Source: Leishmania infantum JPCM5
Lineage: Eukaryota; Euglenozoa; Kinetoplastea; Trypanosomatida; Trypanosomatidae
Length of the DNA stretch: 64,000 nucleotides
Assembly (NCBI RefSeq): GCF_000002875.2
Contig: NC_009393.2
Span: 66,001 to 130,000 of the forward strand
Reading direction: 5' to 3'
The stretch's first letter is position 1, and every line of letters begins with the position of its first letter. The notes beneath the pieces are model-generated. The model searched no databases, was not told the DNA's origin, and saw only the letters and a program-made list of their open reading frames with translations. This document shows, piece by piece, positions 46,865-55,537 of this stretch. The position numbers and the translations under genes are program-made.

Positions 46865-49800
46865 ATGGCCATGCAGTCCCTCGGCCGCCTACCAGTGTCA
46901 CGGGCGACGATGACCGTCAGGTCGCTTCGACTCTCTGCCGCGCATCGCTGCCATGCAGCCGCGTCCTGTTCCGTGCTGCGGAGCAGTGTACACAGTCGCG
47001 GTTGTGGCACCCTCATATGCGCACGGCGTGCCTTCCTCATCGCCACGCGGGTGCGCCGACGGCGTGACAGCGGCAACAATAGCGTGAACACGGACGTCTC
47101 CACGGAAGCGGCGTCGAGCGCGGCTGCGGACCTCTGTGAACCTCTCCGGCTCAACGAGGGCATGGACAGCAACCGTCGCTTACTCGCAGCAGTCCACCTA
47201 TCTGCCGCGCCACCAGCCCCACCACCACCACCGCCCACGTCTTCGGCGTCGCCTGCCGAGATCACTGCGGAGGAATGGGCTGCGCTCCAGCAGTACATGC
47301 GCCAAGTCGAGACCGATTCCGAATTCCTTGCCGCCGCTCAAGGGCTCACACCACCGCTCTCGGACTCACCGGTTGGCGAGGTCAACCAGTCAGCAGCGAC
47401 AGCAGAAGACGGCTCGCACGGCGGCTGCATGCTCGCAAGCAAGCCTCCATGGGGCTCGCCGGCGCCACCGCTTGCGTTGCCTGAAGATGCCGCTGAGCTT
47501 GCAACTGATCTGGCGCAAGAGGTGGGTGCGCTCTACACTGACGCTGGTGTCACATCGGCACGTTGTTGGGAGCAGGCGGAGCAGGAGATGGAAGCAGACA
47601 GTGGTCGCCGAGACGACGGCGTCGAATTCGGAGACGATGCCGAGCGTGATGAGCAGCTGCTCGCTTCCCTGAAGGGCCGCCACGTACGACTGCAAAACAC
47701 GCCGGACGTGGTGATGGCACCGCTCATCATCCCCGATAGGAACGGCCGCGTGGCGGCGGACGCGCAGGCGCTGCTGCACTGTCGCGGGGGAGAGAGCGAA
47801 GCGTCTGCCTTGGAGGTCGCGCCGCGGATAACAGCGCGCCTCCTTCACCGGCATAGCCATCTGGCAGAGCAGGATCGGCTGTACCTTGGTCCCTGCACAG
47901 CGCCAGAAGCGCAGCTGCGGCCGCCGGATGTCATGCGGGCAGCACCACCATCTTCGGGCACACAGCGCCACGGCTGCTGCGTCCTTGTAGTCTTCTCCTC
48001 CACCGACCTGCGTGTTCACGACAACCAGCTCTTGGCGTTCGCCTCGGTGTGCGCCAGGGCGGCGGCCGCAGAGGCGGGCAGCCCAGTTCCCGTCATCGGT
48101 GTTTGTGTGCTCGACTACCGAACCTTTGCACAGCCGAGCACTGTCGGCGGCTTCTTCCGTCAGAGTCCTCAGCGGGCGCAGTTCCTGCTTGATACGGTGG
48201 CGGCGCTGCGCCGCAAGCTGGAGGACACACTGCATGTGCCCCTCCTGGTTCGCTGTGGTCGGCCAGAGGAGCACGTGCCCCGCCTGGCCGTGGAGCTGGG
48301 GGCGATGGATGTTCTCATGACGACTCAGTACGCCCCCCACGAGCGACGCGTGCAAGCGTTGATGGTGCGCCGACTGCGGGCAGGGACGTGGGTGTCGCGC
48401 GAGGAGGTGTCTGACGAGGCTGTGGTGGCGGGTGCAGTTGGGCAAGGAGCGTCAGCGACGCCAGTTGGCGCACAGTGTGGCTCCGCAGCGGAGGAAGACG
48501 ATCCGCTGATCGCCGTCGTCGAGCACGCGAGCTGCGGCGTCGGTGGTCAGCATCCATACCACTGCGGCAGCAGCTTGCCCTTGCACTGCCGCGCCGCGGC
48601 TGCACCGCCGATGGTGCACAGTGTCTGGCAGTCGACGCTGGTGCACCTCGACGACTTGCCGACGCCGCTGACCGTCATGAAGGAAGGCGAGCGGTGGTAC
48701 CACGACGACGTCACGGTGAGCACGATCCGGCCGACCGAGCCGTACGACAAGGCGACCGCGCTGCTGGCGGAGCTGCCTCTAACCTGGCAAGCGGCCGCCC
48801 TGCTTCCCACGGAAGACGAGCGGTACGGGCGAGCGGGGCCGTCCGTCCTGCGGGGGGCGCTACCCCGGCTCGAAGACCTGGGCTACAGCGCCGCAGCCGC
48901 CCGCGGGACAGACTTCGCCTTCCAGGAAGTGATCGCCACCCAGTCGTCTCACCCGGACGCCGGCGAGGACGCGGCGTTGGCGCGTCTGCAGAACTGGCTA
49001 GCGCAGGGCGGCGTGACGTCGCTGCTGCGCTACGGACGAGAGAGGCGCACTAACACGAAGATGTACTCGCAGAAGCTGGCACGCGTGTCACCGTACATCG
49101 CGCTCGGTGCCCTGTCCCCGCGCAAGTACTATGAGGTACTGCGGGAGTTCGCGCAGGAGAACCAGCGCGACGCGTTTGTTCAGCAGCAGTTCCGGGAGGG
49201 TTTGCTGCGGCTGTCTCGGCGGGACTACTGGCATTGGATGGGCCTGCGCTTCGGCGACCGGCTCTTCTTCTCGTACGGGCCACACCCCGAGCACACGGAC
49301 GACGTACCGGAATGGCGTCATGACCGTAAGGTGGTGCAACGGTGGTGCGATGGGCTGACAGGCATCCCCTTCGCAGATGCCGCGATGCGGGAGCTGGTAG
49401 GGACGGGCTTCGTCGCGCAGGAGGGGCGGCAGGCTCTGGCGTGGCTGCTCACGCGTGGCTACGGACAAGACTGGCGCGTCGGCGCTGAGTGGATGGAGCG
49501 CTGCTCTCTCGACTACGACCCGTTCGTCTGCTACGGGAACTACGCATATAGCTGCGGGCTTATGCTGGACGACTTCGGCGAACCTGTCCGCAACGTATAC
49601 TACCTCGCCCACCAGCACGATCAGACCGGCATCTACGTCAAGAAATGGCTGCCGCAGCTGTCGAAGGTGCCGCCGGTGTACATACATCGCCCACATGTGC
49701 TGACGGAGCGCATGCAGGCGATGCATGGCGTGTACCTAGGCAAAAACTACCCCTACCCACTTAAACTGTGGCAAGGGGCGCAGCGCAGTCTGTCCGCCGC

Positions 49801-50095
49801 CGAGCTCACGGCGTACTACCCGCAGGGCATAGTGAAAGGCCCTGGGTATGCGGAAGCGCTGCGGTACGGCAGCGCCGTGATGCAGCCCGAGGAGTACAAC
49901 GCCGCTGTGTCGCCCGCCTACCTGCAGCGGCAGGAATGGGCGACAATGCTGCCAGCCTCCGCCTTCGCCGGCATCGAGGACAGCGACGAGATGGCGAAGC
50001 ACTTCTCCCTCTTGGAGGCGGCAGCTCCACGGAAGTCTGCCCCACCCGCCGCCGTTGTGGCGGGTGGGTCCACTTTGAAGAGGGTCGTCGCGTAG
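46865..50095 (+). CDS. Cryptochrome-DASH/photolyase family protein
   Basis: 1076 aa. Photolyases repair UV dimers with FAD and light; DASH types act mainly on single-stranded DNA. An Arg/Ser/Ala-rich, acid-poor N-terminus (1-70) looks like a mitochondrial presequence. About 300 low-complexity residues follow, then the alpha/beta domain from about 370 (VLVVFSSTDLRVHDNQLL). The FAD domain runs from about 690 (LARLQNWLAQGG, RVSPYIALGALSPRKYYE), with RDYWHWMGLRFGDRLFF, GIPFADAAMRELVGTGF, GRQALAWLLTRGYGQDWRVGAEW and LDYDPFVCYGNYAYSCG. The QDWRVGAEW and YVKKWLPQL wording is DASH-like. The usual GNW reads GNY. The extension makes it about twice the normal 450-600 aa. Whether it repairs DNA or senses light cannot be told from sequence. 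Confidence 0.85.
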   Translation: MAMQSLGRLPVSRATMTVRSLRLSAAHRCHAAASCSVLRSSVHSRGCGTLICARRAFLIATRVRRRRDSGNNSVNTDVSTEAASSAAADLCEPLRLNEGMDSNRRLLAAVHLSAAPPAPPPPPPTSSASPAEITAEEWAALQQYMRQVETDSEFLAAAQGLTPPLSDSPVGEVNQSAATAEDGSHGGCMLASKPPWGSPAPPLALPEDAAELATDLAQEVGALYTDAGVTSARCWEQAEQEMEADSGRRDDGVEFGDDAERDEQLLASLKGRHVRLQNTPDVVMAPLIIPDRNGRVAADAQALLHCRGGESEASALEVAPRITARLLHRHSHLAEQDRLYLGPCTAPEAQLRPPDVMRAAPPSSGTQRHGCCVLVVFSSTDLRVHDNQLLAFASVCARAAAAEAGSPVPVIGVCVLDYRTFAQPSTVGGFFRQSPQRAQFLLDTVAALRRKLEDTLHVPLLVRCGRPEEHVPRLAVELGAMDVLMTTQYAPHERRVQALMVRRLRAGTWVSREEVSDEAVVAGAVGQGASATPVGAQCGSAAEEDDPLIAVVEHASCGVGGQHPYHCGSSLPLHCRAAAAPPMVHSVWQSTLVHLDDLPTPLTVMKEGERWYHDDVTVSTIRPTEPYDKATALLAELPLTWQAAALLPTEDERYGRAGPSVLRGALPRLEDLGYSAAAARGTDFAFQEVIATQSSHPDAGEDAALARLQNWLAQGGVTSLLRYGRERRTNTKMYSQKLARVSPYIALGALSPRKYYEVLREFAQENQRDAFVQQQFREGLLRLSRRDYWHWMGLRFGDRLFFSYGPHPEHTDDVPEWRHDRKVVQRWCDGLTGIPFADAAMRELVGTGFVAQEGRQALAWLLTRGYGQDWRVGAEWMERCSLDYDPFVCYGNYAYSCGLMLDDFGEPVRNVYYLAHQHDQTGIYVKKWLPQLSKVPPVYIHRPHVLTERMQAMHGVYLGKNYPYPLKLWQGAQRSLSAAELTAYYPQGIVKGPGYAEALRYGSAVMQPEEYNAAVSPAYLQRQEWATMLPASAFAGIEDSDEMAKHFSLLEAAAPRKSAPPAAVVAGGSTLKRVVA

Positions 50096-50800
50096 AGGTG
50101 TGTGACCTGCCGCGGCTCTCCGCCTGTGCCACCACTACCCTCCCCCGGTGTGTCGATGCGCGTGTCTGGGTGTGTCTCTGTCTTGTTCGGTAGCCGCCTT
50201 TTCTCTTGCCATAATCAGCCTCCCAACCATCACCACCACCACCCAGCGCCCAGCAACTCGTTCCTTCTCTTCACGGCTCTACCACGCATGCGCATGCACA
50301 CGTGCACACGCACACACAGAGCAAGAGGGAGGGAGTAGTCTGGTTGTGTGTGTGTGTGTGTGGAGGGGGGCGAGGGGGCAAGTCCGTTTCGAAGCTAAGC
50401 GCCAGCCGACTCCTCTGCAGTAAAAGATTTGTGCCGGGCGCACGTATATGTGGTTGCGCTTGTACTTGGTCTTGCCTGATGCGTCGCCAAGGACCCTCCG
50501 TTGCTGCCCCGACTGTCTGCTGCATCGCATCTTGATAACTTAAGCAGCTGTTCCAAGTCGCTCTGTAGAGTCGCAGCTGCCGGTGCCCTCATCTACGTTG
50601 CCACTCCCCCCCCTTCACCCCCTCCTCTCATCGACCTCACCTCTCTTAGTCTTTGCTACTGCTCTGCGTGCGTCGTACATCTCCGCGCACACGCAGACTT
50701 GCAGACAGGCGCGCTGGTCTTCGTCACACCTCAGCTCTACCCCCCCCCCCGGCGCACACGCACACCCCTCACGATCTCTTCTCATTCCCTCGTGTTGGCC
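50096..50800. other. Spacer
   Basis: About 700 bp with (TG)n at 50345-50361, C/T-rich tract 50600-50640 and a C run at 50741-50750 before the next ATG. No gene supported. Confidence 0.6.
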
Positions 50801-51433
50801 ATGTCCACCACAGCCCCCGCGACATCTATGGGCCCCTTGCCCTACCCGAACGCGTTGCAGAGTCGGCACACCACGACCGAGCAACGTCAGATCGCCGCCG
50901 CCGCCGTGCGCGCCTACCAGAGTACACTCGAGCAAGAAAAGGTTCTCCTGCAAGAAAATGACGCGCTGCTTAGCGAGGAGGAGGCGGGGCGACTCCAGCG
51001 AAGAGTCGACAATCAAGCTGCCGCTGACGCCACTGCCGCACAATTTCGCGACCGTGCTTGCAAAGTCGTCGCCAGTGTGCCGGACGAACAGTATCGCAGC
51101 GAAGGTGGCGCTATCGACATCTTCCACGCAGCGTGTGACGGTGATGTAGCAGCTCTCGACGCATGCCTACGAAGCGCGTCAAACATCGACGCCCTCGGGC
51201 AGCCAGACCCGGCGCGGTACAACGGCTTCCAGTTCAAGCAGCGGTGGCTCTTCCGCGCGCCACCGCTCGTCTTCGCGGCCGCCTTTGGACGTGAGGAGGC
51301 GGTGCGCTTTCTGCTAGAGCACGGGGCAAATCCACACGTGGCGTCCACGACTGGGCTGCGCGCGCAGGATTACGCGGCGCAGCGCGGCTACAGCGCGATT
51401 GTGTTGATGTTGACCAGCGGTGCGCCGCAGTGA
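50801..51433 (+). CDS. Ankyrin-repeat protein
   Basis: 210 aa. Residues about 28-90 form a charged Gln/Glu-rich helix, probably coiled coil (QSTLEQEKVLLQENDALLSEEEAG). From about 104, ankyrin repeats are visible: DIFHAACDGDVAALDACLRS; then PPLVFAAAFGREEAVRFLLEHGANPHV, which is a near-perfect repeat; then TGLRAQDYAAQRGYSAIVLMLTSGA as a final capping repeat. It probably serves protein-protein interaction; the partner is unknown. The frame is open upstream to 50501, but ATG 50801 follows the pyrimidine-rich tract and is the plausible start. Confidence 0.8.
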   Translation: MSTTAPATSMGPLPYPNALQSRHTTTEQRQIAAAAVRAYQSTLEQEKVLLQENDALLSEEEAGRLQRRVDNQAAADATAAQFRDRACKVVASVPDEQYRSEGGAIDIFHAACDGDVAALDACLRSASNIDALGQPDPARYNGFQFKQRWLFRAPPLVFAAAFGREEAVRFLLEHGANPHVASTTGLRAQDYAAQRGYSAIVLMLTSGAPQ

Positions 51434-52652
51434 CGGAGAAGGGGTCGGTGCGAGTGGTGGCAGCCCAACGAGCCGTCGATCCATGTATAGTAATCCTTAT
51501 CACCGCTACACAGCACCTTTCCCCGTGTGTGTGTGTGTGTGTACGAGGGAGGCGGGGCATCCCCCAACGCACGCCCCACGCGTACGCTCCCCGCGATGCT
51601 GCTTTTTCAGCCTCGCTGTATTCTTCCCCTCTGTCCGCCCTTTTTGTGCGTCGGTGTGTTATGGTCCGTAGCGTATGCCGCTGCGGCTTGCATGGACAGA
51701 CGGAAAGAGAGACGCACATGTGCGCACCACCGGCATGCACGCAGCATTTCTGTGTACTCAGATGTACGTCAGGTGCGTGCACTCCCCCTACCCCATAGCC
51801 TCTGCATCTCTCTGCCGGCGCCTGTCTTGGCGTGTTTTGAAGTTGCCCATGTGACGACAACGAGCGAGTAAATACTTATAAAAATGTCAGTGAAAGATGG
51901 CGAAGCGGAGCTTTTGAAGCCAGCCCTCCTCCCTCCTCCCCCACTTCCCGGCTAATGGAACCCGAGTGAGCCTGGACTGGCTTCGTTCCTTATCCCTCTC
52001 TTCGGTGCCGCCGCCACAGCCACATCCACCTTGTTCTGTGGCCCTGCTCACTCGTGCTCTCCTCCGTGCGCGTGCTCGCCCCCGTGCTGCTGACGTTTTT
52101 TTTCTTGATTCAGCATGTTGACACCATCACCGACAACGAGGTCCATCACCACCCACTCGCTCATCCCGCACACACGCACACACACACGCAACTGCGCTTG
52201 TGGATTTGGTTCTCTTGGTACGCTGCTCGCTTCTGGTGGTGCTTCTACCCGCTGTCACGGCCATCAAAGCCCACCGCCTCCCTTCCACCACCACCCCCTT
52301 CTGCCGCCCGCATAGATCCCTCGCCCCCTCTTCTCCTCCACTCGTTATTGCCCACCACTCCGGTGGCTGCGCGACCTCCATCGAGTGTGTGCGTGTGCCC
52401 CGGAACGCACTCGCCACTGCTTTCCTCGCCGTCGAGAGGAGAACAACATCGCGCGCGAGCACCGAGAGAGGTGAAGAGGTCGAAGCCGTTGGCAGGTGCC
52501 CTCTGTTGGCGACATCCACAAAGAGAGAGACGCACAGAGACATCCGTGCGGCAGCCCTGTCGGTGTATTGTCCAAGGAGGAGAAGTGGGGCATGCAATCG
52601 TGGCGAGAGGGAGAGGCGTGACGCGCGGTAACGAAGCGAACCGCGGCCAAGC
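51434..52652. other. Spacer
   Basis: 1.2 kb. It contains (GT)n at 51525-51542, an AT-richer patch at 51870-51895 and C/T-rich DNA at 52290-52350. ORFs on both strands are without domains. No gene supported. Confidence 0.6.
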
Positions 52653-52916
52653 ATGGAGGGCAACTTCTACGTGTCCGACGTGGTGATCGACCGCGAGCTC
52701 AAATCGAAGTACGGCATGGCGTACAGAAAGTGCCCCAACGAGTCGAAGCGTTACGGGCAGTGCGTTGAAGCCGGCCAGATCAACCGCAGCCTGCAGCGCG
52801 ACAGCTGCGCCGAGGAGCGCCACGCACTCCGCGCATGCGTCGCAACGCACCTTCGCAATATCGCCATCGGCAGCAGGGCCTCGTGTGCTGCCAGCAGTGG
52901 TACACAGAGCCAGTGA
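52653..52916 (+). CDS. Twin-CX9C protein, NDUFAF8-like
   Basis: 87-aa CHCH-type protein of the mitochondrial intermembrane space. Two CX9C motifs: CPNESKRYGQC (28-38) and CAEERHALRAC (53-63). They would form two disulphides in a helical hairpin, normally imported through Mia40/Erv1. The spacing and residues, with YGQCV in the first helix and the CAxExxALRxC pattern in the second, resemble human NDUFAF8 (C17orf89), a complex I assembly factor; this is by eye. Other small twin-CX9C proteins (COX assembly) remain possible. The tail after residue 70 is Ser/Ala-rich. No classical presequence, as expected for this import route. Confidence 0.75.
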   Translation: MEGNFYVSDVVIDRELKSKYGMAYRKCPNESKRYGQCVEAGQINRSLQRDSCAEERHALRACVATHLRNIAIGSRASCAASSGTQSQ

Positions 52917-53978
52917 TGCCAACGAAGCCAGGCTGCACCGTGCGCCTGCCCTCGAGCACCCACACACAAAGAACACGGAAGGTGCATACACACGTGTGTG
53001 TGTGTGTGTGTAGGGGGGGTGAGCGACATGAAGCGTGTCTGGGCGCCGGTGCTGGCTCCTGTGGGGGTGACAGTGAGCAGTGGCCTGCACTAACAATGGC
53101 CGTGATCATGTCTGGGGCGCTTGATGCGTCTGTCTGTGTATAGTTGTACGTGTGTGTGTGTGTGTGTGTGTGTGTACACAGTCGACTGAAGCGGGCTGGC
53201 GGCCGTGTCGTCCTGTCGACCTCCTCGCAGCAACCGAACAAGGTATAGGGCGTCTTTGGAGGATGGATGCGCCCGGGTGCGCGATGGACAAGGGGGAGGA
53301 GGACAAGAGTGATGCTAAGGCACACTCCAGGGCTGCACGTCAGCATCGTAGCGTCCATTATGAATCGTCGGAGAGGGAAAGAGAAAGGACGTCACTGCCG
53401 CCTTCGTTGTCAGGGTGGGAAGGGAAGGGGGTGCGGCTCGGTGCGCTGTTTCTCGCGTCCGTATCGCATCTCCGCCCTTTTTCATTCCTGCGGTGGTGTG
53501 GAGATGCACGATGGCAGGTGGTTCATAGCCCTCGTGGGCCGTCGCCCCCCCTTCCTCCCCCCACCCGCCCTCGCTGGCCCTTGTGCTTCGTACCTTTTCC
53601 TTATCGCTCCCTCTATCTCTTCGGCCTATATCTTTATCTCTGCGTGTTCGTGCGCGCGTGCATGGCGGTGACGGCACGAGTGGTGCTCTGCTTCACGCCG
53701 CTGGGTCGCACACACCCGCATGCGTAGCAGTGAGAACTGCAGAAGAGTCTTACGTACACAGGGTAAGAGGTTGCGTGCCGACGCTAGCAGCAGGTAAGCA
53801 AACAGCAGTTGATGATAGGGCCACGCAGTAGTACCATCAAGTGCCCCCTCCCCACGCACGCGTCGTCGCACCCCGCCCCGTCGCCCCAGTGCCGCGAACA
53901 GAGTGCGCGATATTCCGTACCTCCACGCTCGATACAGCGGCAGCGGTGCTTCCTGGTGCACGCTTCGAGGCCAGCCCC
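52917..53978. other. Spacer
   Basis: About 1.06 kb with (TG)n at 52989-53009 and (TG)12 at 53151-53174; C/T-rich sequence 53545-53640. No gene supported. Confidence 0.6.
53151..53174 (+). repeat. (TG)12 microsatellite
   Basis: Uninterrupted TG run in the spacer after the twin-CX9C gene. Confidence 0.94.
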
Positions 53979-54869
53979 ATGTCGTGCCGCCCCCCTCTTC
54001 TTTGCATCGGCGCCGTCGCTGCCCGCTGCTCTTCCTCTACGGTGTGGACGGCGTCAGCCGCGTGGCGCCGCCTTGTTTGTGTGGCGGCATCGTCGTGTGC
54101 AAGCGCGAGCTCCCTTCCCTTGGGCAGTCTCCAGAGGCGCACGATGTTGTACTCGACGTTTGACGCCATGCGTTCGAAGAAGTCCGCCGCGCGATCAAAA
54201 GGCGCTCTCGGCGGCGCCGGCAGCAGAGACGATAATGTCGGCGCAAGGGCAACGGGCGCGCCGCTCTCGGGTGCTGGCGCGTTCTCGTCGACTTCAACGC
54301 GACCGTTGCAGTCCTCGGTGCAGTTTCAGAAGGAAGCGGAAATGGCTTTCCCGAAAACGCTCAAAAGCGGCCGGCCAGCGCAACAGAACACCATATCGCA
54401 GCAGCTCTTCTACGCGAACCCCGCCAACGTCGCGGATGTGGCGCGCCAGCAGCAGCGGGACCGCGAGTACACACAGCAGATGCGTGAGCTGCACGCCAAG
54501 AGGGGTTCAGCCGATCGCCGCTTCTTTCAGCGCATGACGGACTACCGCGACATTCAAGATGGCGACCCGTACGCGTCCGTCTTCGGGGAGTCCGGCGGGA
54601 CGCAGCGGCTGCGCACCGCCGCGTGGCAGCGGCAGTTCGAGAAGGAGAACGAAGATGTTGAGCTGCCGTACGAGCGCACCAACGTGCTCGCGCGTCTCGC
54701 ACCGAACCGGTTCGTGCGGTACTTCGTAAATCTGCGCGACAAGGGCGGGGCGGACCACCTCTACTTCCTGTGGGCATGTGCCCTCATCGTGGTGTCGCTG
54801 TTGTGGGTTGTCGGGTACCTCTTCTACACCGCTCCTAGTCGGGCACGACCGACGAGCGAGATCCGCTAA
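53979..54869 (+). CDS. Mitochondrial single-TM protein, unknown function
   Basis: 296 aa from ATG 53979. The first 60 residues are rich in Arg, Ser, Ala and Leu with no acidic residue (MSCRPPLLCIGAVAARC, SAAWRRLVCVAA, SLQRRTM), a good mitochondrial presequence; this is why 53979 is preferred over the in-frame ATG at 54144. The middle is charged and helical (ARQQQRDREYTQQMRELHAK). DGDPYASVFGESGGTQRLR and LARLAPNRFVRYFVNLRDKGG precede one TM helix near the C-terminus (about 260-286, YFLWACALIVVSLLWVVGYLFY). The pattern suggests an inner-membrane protein exposing its bulk to the matrix. I do not recognise a family. Confidence 0.68.
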   Translation: MSCRPPLLCIGAVAARCSSSTVWTASAAWRRLVCVAASSCASASSLPLGSLQRRTMLYSTFDAMRSKKSAARSKGALGGAGSRDDNVGARATGAPLSGAGAFSSTSTRPLQSSVQFQKEAEMAFPKTLKSGRPAQQNTISQQLFYANPANVADVARQQQRDREYTQQMRELHAKRGSADRRFFQRMTDYRDIQDGDPYASVFGESGGTQRLRTAAWQRQFEKENEDVELPYERTNVLARLAPNRFVRYFVNLRDKGGADHLYFLWACALIVVSLLWVVGYLFYTAPSRARPTSEIR

Positions 54870-55537
54870 GGATGATGCGCGCGTGCGCGGTCGAAGGCAC
54901 AGCAAGGGTTGCGGGCGACAAGGGCAGTCACCCTTTGCGGCCACATGTCAGCCGCGACGCCTCGCTGGAGAGGCGCGCGCTTCCGCACACGCACGCACCC
55001 GTACGGTGCAACGCGCACAGTTCACGAGCATCAGTGCAACGGCTCACGGCCCCCGTGCGCGGGGAGAACCCTCTGAAGGAGGGAGGCCACAACCGAACGG
55101 CGAACCGGAAACTTCGTACCTGCAAAGGGGATAGGATGATTGTATCATCTTCCGCCAATTACCCGCACTACCACCACCACCCCCACCACCCTCCATCCCC
55201 CAACGCCCACCAACGGTGCACCTGCACACGCGCTGGTGTGTCGCTCCTTCGTTTTTCCGTTTCCGAGAAGGGGAACAACACAAGGGCGGAACGGGAGCGC
55301 GCGAGGGAGAGATGATGATGATGCTGATGAGGGAGGCGCGTGCTGCGGTGGCGTCTTCAAAGGCATGTAGGCGTCTGGCTACCCAACTCAATCCCTGTCT
55401 CCGCTCTCTATTCCACGTTCTGGTCTCAACTCCCGCCCACCCACCCACCCCCATCCCTCACGCATAGATCTACAGCGCCACTCTCTATCTGACCTCTCAC
55501 CTCCCCGCGTGCTGTCAGTTTTCCTGATACCGCTGTG
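54870..55537. other. Spacer
   Basis: About 670 bp. Contains (CCACCA)-type repeats near 55165-55200, GATGAT repeats near 55312-55328 and C/T-rich DNA before the next ATG. No gene supported. Confidence 0.6.

Noticed and set aside
46069..47298. 409-codon minus-strand ORF
   Set aside because: It overlaps the spacer and the start of the photolyase gene. No domain, and the wrong strand for the cluster.
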